A stretch of 64,000 nt of DNA from Leptospira kemamanensis (lineage in GTDB: Bacteria > Spirochaetota > Leptospiria > Leptospirales > Leptospiraceae), in assembly GCF_004769665.1 (NCBI RefSeq), contig NZ_RQGG01000032.1:310001-374000 (forward strand), given 5' to 3'. Positions 52,540 through 60,508 of this stretch are shown in pieces. The position numbers and the translations under genes were made by a program. The notes below the pieces were generated by a model. It made no database searches. It saw nothing but the letters and a program-made list of their open reading frames with translations, and was not told where the DNA came from. Positions within the stretch are counted from its first letter, which is position 1. The number at the start of each line of letters is the position of its first letter.

Positions 52540-52860
52540 TTAAATCAAACCACCAAACACTTTTTTAAACTCTTCACTTCGCATAGCACCAGAAATACGA
52601 TGAACCTCTTTCCCATTTTTGAATAAAATAAATGTTGGGATTCCTGAAATTCCGTATTTACTCGCAATTTCTTGTTTTTCATCGGTGTTCACTTTGACGA
52701 TGGATACTTTACCTTTCCAATCTTTGGCAAGTTTTTCAAGCTCCGGAGCCACCATCTTACAGGGACCACACCATGGTGCCCAGAAATCCACAAGGATTGG
52801 TTTGTCATGAGTTTCGAGTAAGGTTTCAAAACTTTTTGGGTATGTGTCAGACATATTCAC
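52540..52860 (-). CDS. trxA: Thioredoxin
   Basis: Thiol-disulfide oxidoreductase of 106 residues, the standard thioredoxin size. The active site FWAPWCGPCKMVAPEL has Cys31 and Cys34. Pro in GISGIPTFILFKNGKEVHRISG completes the cis-proline loop. Cytosolic. It has a very strong AGGAGG six bases before the ATG. A dyad resembling CsoR/CstR-type operators lies 18 bases upstream of the start codon, which suggests control by copper or reactive sulfur rather than ordinary housekeeping expression. The genome probably has other thioredoxins, but none is in this window. Confidence 0.96.
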   Translation of the reverse strand: MNMSDTYPKSFETLLETHDKPILVDFWAPWCGPCKMVAPELEKLAKDWKGKVSIVKVNTDEKQEIASKYGISGIPTFILFKNGKEVHRISGAMRSEEFKKVFGGLI

Positions 52861-52878
52861 CCTCCTATTGATTAGACG

Positions 52879-52898
52879 ATATACCTATAGGGGTATAT
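52879..52898. promoter_or_regulatory. Operator-like dyad upstream of trxA (CsoR/CstR-type pattern)
   Basis: ATATACC (52879-52885) and GGTATAT (52892-52898) form a perfect 7-bp inverted repeat around TATAGG; the core CCTATAGG is itself palindromic. The ATACC...GGGGTAT pattern resembles binding sites of DUF156 repressors (CsoR, CstR, FrmR). It lies 18 bases before the trxA start and could overlap its promoter. No such repressor gene is in the window. Confidence 0.55.
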
Positions 52899-53017
52899 GA
52901 CATCGAGTGAATTTTTTAATGAAAATCGTTATTGATACGAATCAATTTTTCCAAATGGGAAGGAAAAGGTTCGATACTGAATCCAGGAAAAAATGACCAA
53001 AAAGCAAGTCCCTTCTT

Positions 53018-54055
53018 TCAAAACAAATCAATACTTTCAAAACCTTGTAATAACTGCACTTGGATTTGATCTTTCGAGGTCCTTTGTAATAAAAGATTCA
53101 TATTGGAATCAAAATCATCACCCAATTTTAAATTCGGTTCTAATGGTTTTGCCAATGGTAAGAAAAAATTATCCCAATGGATTGGAATCAGCAAACGCGG
53201 TTTCAATTTTTTTACTGTCTCACTGTAATAGTTTTCTTGAAAACTCAATGGTTGTAATGACAACTGTGCAATTCCTAACAACAAAACATCCACATTGATT
53301 TTGTCAAAGGCACCTTCAACATAATTGGTACTACTTTTGATTAGAATTTTATGTTTTCCATGTTGGATTAGAAAATCAAAGGCTCCTCCTTCGATGTAGT
53401 CCGTTGCTTTGACCGGTTGGGTCAGTGGAGAGGCTATCGCGGGAAAATTTGAATCCGTCGCATTTGTTTTCCCAAAAATTCGAAAAGGTGGTGTGTGTTT
53501 GGACTCTAATACTGTGATCGAAAACTTTCCTAGTTTCACTGGTTTTCCCAATGAAAACAACTCCATGTTTTCTTCTTTTAAACCAGCACCGATTCCTACA
53601 TTGATTGTGGAACTGGAACCAAATAACTTTGCATTGGTGAATTTTGCCACTAATGGTGCATCCATCACATGATCATAATGAGAGTGACAGACAAAAATTC
53701 CTTTTAAGCGATTGATCTTTGCCTTTTCCAAAACCGATTGGATGATGTTTTGATCCGATTCAATTTTCGAAAAGGCAGTTTTCCATAAGGAAGGCCTTGT
53801 AAAAAATCCATCCGTCAGGATTTGTGTTTCCCCATCATCCAAAAGAATTGATGTGGTTCCTAAAAAGGTAACTCGAACCTTCCCTTGCTTGATTGCCGCA
53901 GTTTGATTTTCATGTGGGAAATAGGATTCGTATAAACGTAGATCCCCAGAAGATCGAAACGCACAATCCATTCCAAACAAACTAAACATTGTCATAACAG
54001 ATAATTGGAACCAAACCTGTTTTCTAAAACACAACCATTGCATTTTTTCTTTCAT
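53018..54055 (-). CDS. Metallo-beta-lactamase-fold hydrolase, exported
   Basis: MBL-fold enzyme of 345 residues with an N-terminal signal segment (WFQLSVMTMFSLFGMDC), possibly a lipoprotein. The metal-binding motif IFVCHSHYDHVMDAPLVAKF (HxHxDH, near residue 122) is intact. The opening RVTFLGTTSILLDDGETQILTDGFFTRPS and the later PIHWDNFFLPL agree with the UlaG/RomA-like lactonase or phospholipase branch (NAPE-PLD group). Substrate unknown. ATG preceded by GGAG eight bases upstream. Follows the gamma-glutamyltranspeptidase gene on the same strand by 54 bases. Confidence 0.88.
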   Translation of the reverse strand: MKEKMQWLCFRKQVWFQLSVMTMFSLFGMDCAFRSSGDLRLYESYFPHENQTAAIKQGKVRVTFLGTTSILLDDGETQILTDGFFTRPSLWKTAFSKIESDQNIIQSVLEKAKINRLKGIFVCHSHYDHVMDAPLVAKFTNAKLFGSSSTINVGIGAGLKEENMELFSLGKPVKLGKFSITVLESKHTPPFRIFGKTNATDSNFPAIASPLTQPVKATDYIEGGAFDFLIQHGKHKILIKSSTNYVEGAFDKINVDVLLLGIAQLSLQPLSFQENYYSETVKKLKPRLLIPIHWDNFFLPLAKPLEPNLKLGDDFDSNMNLLLQRTSKDQIQVQLLQGFESIDLF

Positions 54056-54109
54056 ATTCTTTCTCCAGAATAACTCAATCGAAACTTAAGAACTGATCCA
54101 TTGATACAC

Positions 54110-55972
54110 TTACTTTCCTTCTGCCCAAGAAACTTCTCTTGGATCCGCAACACCTAGCAATCGATTGTTCTTGGAATCATTTAACACAGCACATACGGCA
54201 CCAAAATCATTATCTAAATTTCCTTTTTCATAGACCTTATATCCTTTTTCTTTGAGAGAATCAGAAACCAACTGATACAAAGAGGTTTCCAATTCAATTC
54301 CACCTGGCTTATACGCATGTGGCGAAAAACTATCAGGCCAATTCACAGAACGAAATCTAGGCGCTTCTACGGCTTTTTGCGGGTCCTTCCCAAACACTAC
54401 GACGTTTAGAAAGAATTGAATCATTGCTTGGCTTTGGACATCACCTCCTGGTGTTCCAAAACTCATCCACAACTTACCATTTTTTAACACCATACCGGGA
54501 TTAGGTGTAATTCGGGGGCGTTTTCCTGGTGCAAGGGAAGAAGGGTGGTTTGGATCCAAACGAAACTGTGTCATCCTGATTCCAAGTGTGAGACCCGTAC
54601 CTGGAACCATTGGCGATTGTGGAAAGTCACTTGGAGTCAGAGACACCGCATTACCAGCGGAATCAATAATACTAAGATACGTTGTATCCTTTCCATATTT
54701 GATTTCATTCACAGAATGTTCTTCAACTTTGTTCGCTTGTGAATGAAATTCTTTTGGTTTTCGTTTGGAGAAGGCCCATGGATTTCCAAAGGGAGGAGTT
54801 TTTCCAAATGCTGTTTTTTGAATCAGTTTACGTCTCATCTCCGCGTATTGTTTGGACATCAATCCATCCAAAGGTACATCAACAAACTTCGGATCTCCAA
54901 AATACTTTTCACGATCTGCGATCACGAGTTCAATCGCCTGTGAAACCGTATGGATATACTCAGGAGAATTGTGGCCCATGGATTTTAGATCAATACCATC
55001 TAACAACTGCAATATCATTGGCACCACAGCTCCCTGTGTCCAAGTTTGGTTGGATAGAATTTGGTAGTCTTTAAATGTACCGGATACAGGAATCTCCCAT
55101 CCTCCAGAATAATTTGCCAAATCTTCTTTTGTAATTAGCCCATCTTTTTCTTTATGAAGTTTTTCGATGGCATCGGAAATTGGACCTTTATAAAAATAAT
55201 TCCTTACAGCTTCTAACGCTTGTTTTCTGGAAAATCCTTTTTTTAATGCTACTTTCTCTTCCTTTGCCATCAACTTCCAAGTATTGGCAAGATCCATTCG
55301 TTTGGTTAGTTCCCCTTCTCGAATTGAATACCACCATTTTTTATCCAAATACACTTCAGAATTATATGGCATGAGAATGGTGAAACCCAACCTTTTGTAC
55401 AAAGGTAAATCTAAATTCCTCACAAGAATTCGATTGGCAGGAAACCCTTCTTCTGCAGTTTGAATCGCTGGCTCCACAAGTTCGGAAAATGATTTGGTTC
55501 CATGATCTTGTAACAAACGTATGATGACATCAGGTGAGGCAGGAATTAACTGTGACAAAATAGAATTTTTTGGCATCACATCATAACCTTTATCCTTAAA
55601 AAAAGCAATGGTAGCTTTATTAGGAGCTATTCCTGCACCAATATAACTTTTTACCTGTCCTGATTTTTTTTCATAAATCAAGGTTGGAGCTACCGATGGA
55701 AAACTGGCAGCTTCACCATTTGTGACATTTAACACAAGCAATGCGGCTACAGCAGCATCAAATGCATTCCCTCCATTATCTAACACTTGCATCGCAGCTT
55801 TTGTCGCTAGAGGATTTCCTGTCGCAACCATATACTTTTTCCCGACACTCACATCTCGATAACTTCCTTGTGGATCCACATATCCAGAAACGATTGGCCG
55901 ACGACTTCCCAAACATTGAAATATAAATACAAAAGGTAAAAAAATGAATAATAATTGAATCCTCGCTCTCAT
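54110..55972 (-). CDS. Gamma-glutamyltranspeptidase, lipoprotein
   Basis: Self-processing N-terminal-nucleophile hydrolase of about 620 residues that cleaves gamma-glutamyl bonds, for example in glutathione. The ATG at 55972 gives a clean lipoprotein signal (IQLLFIFLPFVFIFQC); an ATG 17 codons earlier has no ribosome binding site. Family marks: VATGNPLATKAAMQVLDNGGNAFDAAVAALLVLNV near the start. The autocatalytic Thr is in YGKDTTYLSIIDSAGNAVS near residue 430, marking the small subunit. Then SFGTPGGDVQSQAMIQFFLNV and the FGAV ending. The Thr-Thr pair at the cleavage point is preserved, so maturation into two subunits is expected. Anchored outside the cytoplasm. Confidence 0.93.
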   Translation of the reverse strand: MRARIQLLFIFLPFVFIFQCLGSRRPIVSGYVDPQGSYRDVSVGKKYMVATGNPLATKAAMQVLDNGGNAFDAAVAALLVLNVTNGEAASFPSVAPTLIYEKKSGQVKSYIGAGIAPNKATIAFFKDKGYDVMPKNSILSQLIPASPDVIIRLLQDHGTKSFSELVEPAIQTAEEGFPANRILVRNLDLPLYKRLGFTILMPYNSEVYLDKKWWYSIREGELTKRMDLANTWKLMAKEEKVALKKGFSRKQALEAVRNYFYKGPISDAIEKLHKEKDGLITKEDLANYSGGWEIPVSGTFKDYQILSNQTWTQGAVVPMILQLLDGIDLKSMGHNSPEYIHTVSQAIELVIADREKYFGDPKFVDVPLDGLMSKQYAEMRRKLIQKTAFGKTPPFGNPWAFSKRKPKEFHSQANKVEEHSVNEIKYGKDTTYLSIIDSAGNAVSLTPSDFPQSPMVPGTGLTLGIRMTQFRLDPNHPSSLAPGKRPRITPNPGMVLKNGKLWMSFGTPGGDVQSQAMIQFFLNVVVFGKDPQKAVEAPRFRSVNWPDSFSPHAYKPGGIELETSLYQLVSDSLKEKGYKVYEKGNLDNDFGAVCAVLNDSKNNRLLGVADPREVSWAEGK

Positions 55973-56054
55973 AAGGCCCCGTAACTTAGTTTTGGCTAAG
56001 ATGGTAACGAAAATTAATTTCATGTCTAATCATTTTTCCTTGCGCCTATTCCGG

Positions 56055-56100
56055 CTTTACGCTCCAATCTTTGTTTCACAAAGGATTTCCGCTGCAATCC
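56055..56100 (-). repeat. Dispersed hairpin element (inverted copy 4 of the GGAGCGAA family)
   Basis: On the minus strand: GCGGAAATCC, TTTGT-GAA-ACAAA, GATTGGAGCG. CTTTGT (plus 56069-56074) pairs with ACAAAG (56078-56083). Compared with copy 2 the flanks GCGGAAATCCTTT and AAAGATTGGAGCG are the same while the apex changed from CCC/GGG to GT/AC with pairing kept. The last bases of the motif differ (GGAGCGTA instead of GGAGCGAA). Confidence 0.72.
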
Positions 56101-56108
56101 GGGGCGTG

Positions 56109-56123
56109 GTTATATCGTATAAC
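56109..56123. repeat. GTTATA-TCG-TATAAC dyad
   Basis: A perfect 6-bp inverted repeat with a 3-base centre, nine bases beyond the end of hairpin copy 4. The GTTATA half is also found at the start of the vapBC inverted repeats (TGTTATRTGAC). It may be a recombinase- or regulator-binding site; no partner gene is known. Confidence 0.4.
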
Positions 56124-56284
56124 TTCAATTTGTTTATAGAAAAAGAAAATGGGATTCTGATCCTGAATTGAAATACTTTTGTTTCTTTTAAAGTAGAGAT
56201 TCAGAAACCTAATTCATATATACGAACAATTGAAAGTAAAGTTCCTATATGGAATCAATGCATTGGACAAGTCACTCCACTTGC

Positions 56285-56380
56285 GAGAGGGATTTGCAGG
56301 ACTTGGTCTCTCTTTGCCACTTGTGGTGAAGAGAGACGGGAGCGAACGCGCACTCCGGAAAAGCCCGGTCCCTTCGGGAC
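56285..56380 (+). repeat. GC-rich hairpin element (copy 3 of the GGAGCGAA family)
   Basis: GAGGGATTTGCAGGAC then GTCTCTCTT (56306-56314) pairing perfectly with AAGAGAGAC (56329-56337), followed by GGAGCGAA (56339-56346) and a second small hairpin GTCCC-TTC-GGGAC (56368-56380). Copy 1 also contains a GTCCC-NNN-GGGAC hairpin, so the two share two modules in different order. Confidence 0.7.
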
Positions 56381-56597
56381 TCGCCCAGGTGTTTATACTC
56401 ATTGGGTGATCATAGAAGACTTATATCAAACAAAGTGTGGAAAGGCGAAGTTTTCTTCCTAATTTTTCTGGAGATTGGATTTTCAAAAGACAGCTGTTAC
56501 GTTTTATGGTAGGAGTTCAGGCGGGAATTTTCTCCCACAAGCCCACCTCCACCACCCAATGAGGGTGGGGGCCGGTATCGAACACATGAGACATAAT

Positions 56598-57182
56598 ATG
56601 CAATCGCTAGAAGCCAATCCGTTTTTACAATCTGACTACTTGCGGTTGGGAACTCCCAAACAACAAGAGTTGTGGGAGGATTTAGAAAAATGGAAAATTC
56701 TAAAAAACTTAATTGGGTTCAAACCAACACTTGCCGGCACCATTCCTATCGATATTGATACGGAATCAAGTGATGTGGATATATTGGTGAAATACAATGT
56801 GCCATCTCATTTACAAAAAATATGTTATGCGAAATTTCGCAATCTCCCTAAGTATTCTTTTTCTGAAAAAACCATTTCACTTCGTGTTACACTGATTTGT
56901 CGGTTTACGACACCCAATTTCCAATACGAAATTTTTGGCCAATCAGTGGAACCAACCGAACAATATGCTTGGATTCATATGATGGTAGAAAATCGATTTT
57001 TGCTTTTGGCAAATTCCAGTTTTCGAGAAGAAATTCGAAACTTAAAACGGAATGGATTGAAAACGGAACATGCCTTTTGCCAATTGCTCGATTTAAAAGG
57101 AGATCCTTTTAAACTCCTATTGCAATGGAATCAAAAATCAGATGAGGAAATGAAAGAACTCCTTCTGAAACGAGGTTATTAA
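56598..57182 (+). CDS. DUF4269 (nucleotidyltransferase-like) protein
   Basis: Cytosolic protein of 194 residues from the ATG at 56598 (56586 is an alternative; neither has a clear ribosome binding site, and the frame upstream runs through repeat DNA). The motif LAGTIPIDIDTESSDVDILVKY resembles the G-S-x(n)-D-x-D active site of minimal nucleotidyltransferases and is the hallmark of DUF4269. The rest is helical, with YAWIHMMVENRFLLLANSSFREEIRNLKRNGLKTEHAFCQLL matching the family C-terminus. Substrate unknown. It follows a repeat-rich gap and stands alone, a setting common for mobile accessory genes. Confidence 0.82.
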   Translation: MQSLEANPFLQSDYLRLGTPKQQELWEDLEKWKILKNLIGFKPTLAGTIPIDIDTESSDVDILVKYNVPSHLQKICYAKFRNLPKYSFSEKTISLRVTLICRFTTPNFQYEIFGQSVEPTEQYAWIHMMVENRFLLLANSSFREEIRNLKRNGLKTEHAFCQLLDLKGDPFKLLLQWNQKSDEEMKELLLKRGY

Positions 57183-57397
57183 GTTAAGTTCTTTAATTTG
57201 GTCGATCTGCTTGATTTCGTGAATTGGATTCTGTTCGTCTGGTTGTTTGATTGAGTTAATTAAATCCGGTTAGTCAGGTTGGTGTAGTGAATTTGATTTT
57301 CCAATTGGATCTTCAATAACTTAGAAATACTGCAGTTTTCTACTTCGAATTGTTGATATAAGATTTCAGCTCATTTGTATAGTATGAATCTTGTAAT
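57183..57397. other. Gap between DUF4269 and alkB genes without recognised features
   Basis: 215 AT-rich bases between two convergent genes. I see no strong hairpin with a T-run, no repeat element of the family described here, and no short gene with a ribosome binding site. Confidence 0.4.
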
Positions 57398-58006
57398 TTA
57401 AACATTCCCAAATTGGCGAAAGGTTAAATTGATACGGGGACGTTTCACTTTTAAAACTTTTGGTAAAGAATGAAGCCAATGGTGTTGGATTTCCCCTTGC
57501 ATCAAAAGTAAACTCCCTGGTTCCAAAGAAACTTCCACAAGTGTATTCTTTTTTTTATGTTTGAAACGAAAGATTCGTTCTGCTCCTAAACTCACGGAAG
57601 CAATGGTCGAATTTGGTTTGAGAGACGTTTCATCATCACTATGCCAAGCCATCCCTTCCGATCCATCATGGTATAAATTCAAAAGACAAGAGTTGAACTT
57701 CTCTTTTGTTTCTCTTTCTACTTCTTCTTTTAATTCCAAAAGATCTTTTGACCAAGGTAACGCTGTTTTGGTCGTACCCGAATACCGATAAGAAAAACCT
57801 TTTTCTGCATACCAAGCCACACTTCGTTTTGTGATGATGTGTTTGCCATAGAGGATGGCTTCATCGTGTTTCCATTCTATGTTGGATTGAAAGGTCTCAA
57901 AATAAAATTGGCTCTTTTTTGGTTCGAGAAATTGAGGAAAATAAAACAAAATTCCATCATAAGGCAAAAGGTTCTCATTGGGATTTGATGGGAATAAATT
58001 TGTCAT
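57398..58006 (-). CDS. alkB: AlkB-family 2-oxoglutarate/Fe(II) dioxygenase
   Basis: DNA or RNA dealkylation-repair enzyme of 202 residues, closest to the AlkB-homologue-2/3 type. Iron ligands: His and Asp in GMAWHSDDETSL (about residues 126-130) and the second His in GEIQHHWLHSLPK. The 2-oxoglutarate-binding Arg is in PRINLTFRQF at the C-terminus, with VSLGAERIFRFKHK forming the preceding strand. The N-terminal part FLEPKKSQFYFETFQSNIEWKHD is also typical. Expected to remove methyl groups from 1-methyladenine or 3-methylcytosine. Stands alone; no ada gene beside it. Confidence 0.93.
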   Translation of the reverse strand: MTNLFPSNPNENLLPYDGILFYFPQFLEPKKSQFYFETFQSNIEWKHDEAILYGKHIITKRSVAWYAEKGFSYRYSGTTKTALPWSKDLLELKEEVERETKEKFNSCLLNLYHDGSEGMAWHSDDETSLKPNSTIASVSLGAERIFRFKHKKKNTLVEVSLEPGSLLLMQGEIQHHWLHSLPKVLKVKRPRINLTFRQFGNV

Positions 58007-58153
58007 TAGATCAGGGAGTGAGTCAAAAAACAGGAAACTGAAATTTTAAGTTTTGTTTTCTACCAAACTCCTTCCAAATCCAAGAAATTTCATCCCCTTT
58101 TGTCTAAAATTTTAGTTGGATTCCCTTGGAACCCAAAGAATCTATACGATAGT

Positions 58154-58390
58154 ATGACCCCAACGAGAACAATACAAGCTTTCATCGATGCCAAAAAAGA
58201 AAACACCACACCTTCAGAAGAGGTTTGGAACGCTTTAAAAGGATACCGCCAATGGAATGAACCAGAACTCATTGGACTACGGAACGCTTCTGGATATTAT
58301 CCAGAGATTTATTTCGAACCAGGAATGGATGAAACCATCTCCAAACTTCTCGCAAAATTCAAAGAGAGAGTGGTACCTCACAAATTTTAA
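58154..58390 (+). CDS. Small hypothetical protein upstream of the SUFU gene
   Basis: Unrecognised cytosolic protein of 78 residues from the ATG at 58154; a TTG at 58100 is in frame and cannot be excluded. It is helical (TIQAFIDAKKENTTPSEEVWNALKGYRQW) with a Tyr/Pro-rich centre (ASGYYPEIYFEPGMDE). Its TAA overlaps the ATG of the SUFU-domain gene (TAATG), so the pair is translationally coupled and probably works together. No family is evident. Confidence 0.65.
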   Translation: MTPTRTIQAFIDAKKENTTPSEEVWNALKGYRQWNEPELIGLRNASGYYPEIYFEPGMDETISKLLAKFKERVVPHKF

Positions 58391-59532
58391 TGAATCCCAT
58401 CACACCTAAAGTTTTATACCAAGAAGCAAATCCTTATGGTTCCTTCACTGCCTTCCTTGAAGAAGATGGAAGAACCATTTACTTATACTTACAATCACAT
58501 AACAATCCAGAGTGGCAGATGAAAACACTTTGGGTTCGAAATATCATTGATGCACCAGATTCACGATCAGAAGAAGACTTTGATTTAGGTCTTGCACCAG
58601 TGCTCACCAAATCAGAAGTCACAGATCCCAAAGCACAGTCCTCACTCACGGAAGACCAAATTCATTTTATTTGGTCCGAAGAAGGAGATGCGGTTGCTTT
58701 ATTTGTGGATGAAGAGTTACAAGCATACCTTCCTTCCTGGTCAGGAATCAAAGGCATTCATGGATATTCGAAATTTGCCAAAGAAGAAGCACCAACAGCG
58801 TCTCCACTCGGTGATCCCGACAATGGTGTGATCGCAGAACGTGTGAAGGGCAATCGCAAATTTTGGGAATCTGTCGCTGAAAAAGACCATTGGAAAAAAG
58901 CACAAACACTCCGATTGGAATTTTTAGAATCCAAACTTGGCAAACACCAAACCTATTGGTCTGCGGATGGTGGAAAGTATCCATCCCTTGGCATTGCTTC
59001 TTTTCTTCCCAAAGAGTTTCCTGGAATCAAAATTTTCTCCACCATTGGGATGAGTGTGCAAAACCAACCAAGTATTGAACTCTATCATAAAGACTATGAA
59101 AACTTTTCACGGATCGAACTTGTATTTGCAATCCAACTTCTAAAAGATGCACCAGATAAATCAGAAACATGGATCCAACATGTATTGGGTGAGATGGTGA
59201 AGTTCCCTTGGAACACTGGCATATGGTTTGGACATTCGCATACCATTCAAAATCCCAGAAAAGATCCTGATCAATTGTATCTAGATTTCAATTGGTTTGT
59301 CCTGCGTAACCTCACTGACGAACTCGACAATGGGATTGTAGATGGAGTGCCTATTCTAAACGGTCTTATCACGGAAAATGGAAAACGGACTAACTTTCTT
59401 TTTTTAACTCCCATCTCCACAGAAGAACGAATTTGTTTTATGAGAGAAGGTTCTCAAAAGTTTTGGGACACTTGGAAACAGGAAGGATACAGTTTTTTTC
59501 ATGATTCCGAACGAAGAATGTTAGAATTCTAG
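58390..59532 (+). CDS. Suppressor-of-fused (SUFU) domain protein
   Basis: Cytosolic protein of 380 residues. The C-terminal 190 residues match the bacterial SUFU domain: PSIELYHKDYENFSRIELVFAIQLLKD, GEMVKFPWNTGIWFGHSHTIQNP, and FLFLTPISTEERICFMREGSQKFWDTW. In bacteria this domain is frequently an immunity module for polymorphic toxins, so this could be an orphan immunity protein; no toxin gene lies nearby. The N-terminal 190 residues (TAFLEEDGRTIYLYLQS, WSEEGDAVALFVDEELQAYLPSW) resemble DUF2251-type small domains. Coupled to the preceding 78-residue gene. Confidence 0.85.
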   Translation: MNPITPKVLYQEANPYGSFTAFLEEDGRTIYLYLQSHNNPEWQMKTLWVRNIIDAPDSRSEEDFDLGLAPVLTKSEVTDPKAQSSLTEDQIHFIWSEEGDAVALFVDEELQAYLPSWSGIKGIHGYSKFAKEEAPTASPLGDPDNGVIAERVKGNRKFWESVAEKDHWKKAQTLRLEFLESKLGKHQTYWSADGGKYPSLGIASFLPKEFPGIKIFSTIGMSVQNQPSIELYHKDYENFSRIELVFAIQLLKDAPDKSETWIQHVLGEMVKFPWNTGIWFGHSHTIQNPRKDPDQLYLDFNWFVLRNLTDELDNGIVDGVPILNGLITENGKRTNFLFLTPISTEERICFMREGSQKFWDTWKQEGYSFFHDSERRMLEF

Positions 59533-59592
59533 ATCTCTTTTCCAAAAAAAATCCGATTCAAACTCTAAAATCTGTCCGTTACTCAATATGAT

Positions 59593-60174
59593 ATGGCAGA
59601 GACGTATACAAAGTATTTCAATTTAGAGTTTGAACCCTTTTCTTTAGAAAGAATCCTCGAAGAGAAACAAGATTCCTCAGGATTTTTCCTCTCTACCGTA
59701 TTCCAGAAGCGGTTTTCAGAAGAAGTGAATCTCAAACGCCATGAAGACCAGAAATTATGGATCCAATCGAAGAACCTTCGCTATGTCGTACTGGATGGAA
59801 TCCAAAAAATTTCAGATGAAAATGGCCGATTAGAACCAACCAATATCCTCTACTTACTTGTTTTTTTTGATTTTAACTCCATCACAGAGTATGGATTCGA
59901 AGAGGTGTGTAATGTTCTCATCAAACGATATGATTTGCCTTCTCTCATCTTAAAAATGCCGGAGAACGACCATTTAGAGATATGGGGAAAGGATCATGCG
60001 AGGAAAAGTTATAAGAATGTGATCCATCCCAACATCGAATCACTCATGAAAGCACTCTTTGATTCCATCAATAAGAAGGATCATTTTCAGTTTATAGGCA
60101 TGGAAAGAGCCAATTCAGAGAGAAAATCAGGGTTTTTAATGACAAGAAGGGGTTTCACAAGGGCAATCGCTTAG
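59593..60174 (+). CDS. Hypothetical protein, possible companion of the SUFU gene
   Basis: Unrecognised cytosolic protein of 193 residues. It is mixed alpha/beta with no motif I can name; ILYLLVFFDFNSITEYGFEEVCNVLIKRYDLPSLIL forms a conserved-looking core. The C-terminus is basic. Same strand as the SUFU gene, 60 bases downstream, so perhaps one transcript. The start ATG is preceded by a weak AT-rich region. Function unknown. Confidence 0.65.
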   Translation: MAETYTKYFNLEFEPFSLERILEEKQDSSGFFLSTVFQKRFSEEVNLKRHEDQKLWIQSKNLRYVVLDGIQKISDENGRLEPTNILYLLVFFDFNSITEYGFEEVCNVLIKRYDLPSLILKMPENDHLEIWGKDHARKSYKNVIHPNIESLMKALFDSINKKDHFQFIGMERANSERKSGFLMTRRGFTRAIA

Positions 60175-60203
60175 ATTTTTTTGCGAGAGACCCTCTATAA
60201 ATG

Positions 60204-60228
60204 AAAAAACCCGCAGGTTTTGCGGGTT
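60204..60228 (-). terminator. Intrinsic terminator of the microprotein gene
   Basis: On the minus strand, AACCCGCA-AAACC-TGCGGGTT is followed by T residues (complement of the A-run 60204-60209), about 47 bases after the microprotein stop. Nothing suitable follows on the plus strand, so it serves the minus-strand gene. Confidence 0.85.
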
Positions 60229-60274
60229 CACACAATCTTACTTCGATAGTTTCGAAGGAAGAATCGAATCTAAG

Positions 60275-60349
60275 TTATTTCTTAGATTTTTTCTTTGCAG
60301 CTTTTTTCTTAGCGGCTTTCTTTTTTGCGGCTTTCTTTTTAGCAACCAT
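60275..60349 (-). CDS. Lys/Ala-rich 24-residue microprotein (histone-tail-like)
   Basis: A complete, very short gene: strong AAGGA eight bases before the ATG at 60349, 24 codons, TAA, then a strong intrinsic terminator. The product starts M-V-A and continues as KKKAA units repeated four times, ending KKKSKK. Fifteen of 24 residues are Lys, so it should bind nucleic acid or ribosomes strongly, like the C-terminal tails of histone H1-like proteins. Codons are AAA/AAG and GCC/GCA mixed, not a simple triplet repeat. Too short to annotate by family; homology unknown to me. Confidence 0.7.
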   Translation of the reverse strand: MVAKKKAAKKKAAKKKAAKKKSKK

Positions 60350-60508
60350 TGTGATCGTCCTTATCTTTTGATTTCAAAACACGGCTGTCCTTGGCAAACA
60401 GAGAGTGAATTGATACGACATAATTAAATCATATCATTTTAAATGTAAAGAAATTTTATTTTTTGCATGAATTTTTATTCAAAATAAAAAAACAGACTAA
60501 TACTCATT

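Larger units (their letters stand above)
55973..56597. other. Repeat-rich intergenic stretch
   Basis: About 600 bases between gamma-glutamyltranspeptidase and the DUF4269 gene. It contains two members of the GGAGCGAA hairpin family (56060-56100, inverted, and 56281-56380), a GTTATA-TCG-TATAAC dyad (56109-56123), and a CCACCC-AATGA-GGGTGG hairpin (56552-56568). The open frames seen here (for example 62 codons on the minus strand, 56214-56402) translate the repeat itself and are not genes. Confidence 0.65.

Noticed and set aside
56214..56402. 62-codon minus-strand frame
   Set aside because: It is a translation of repeat copy 3 and its flanks; no ribosome binding site or family.
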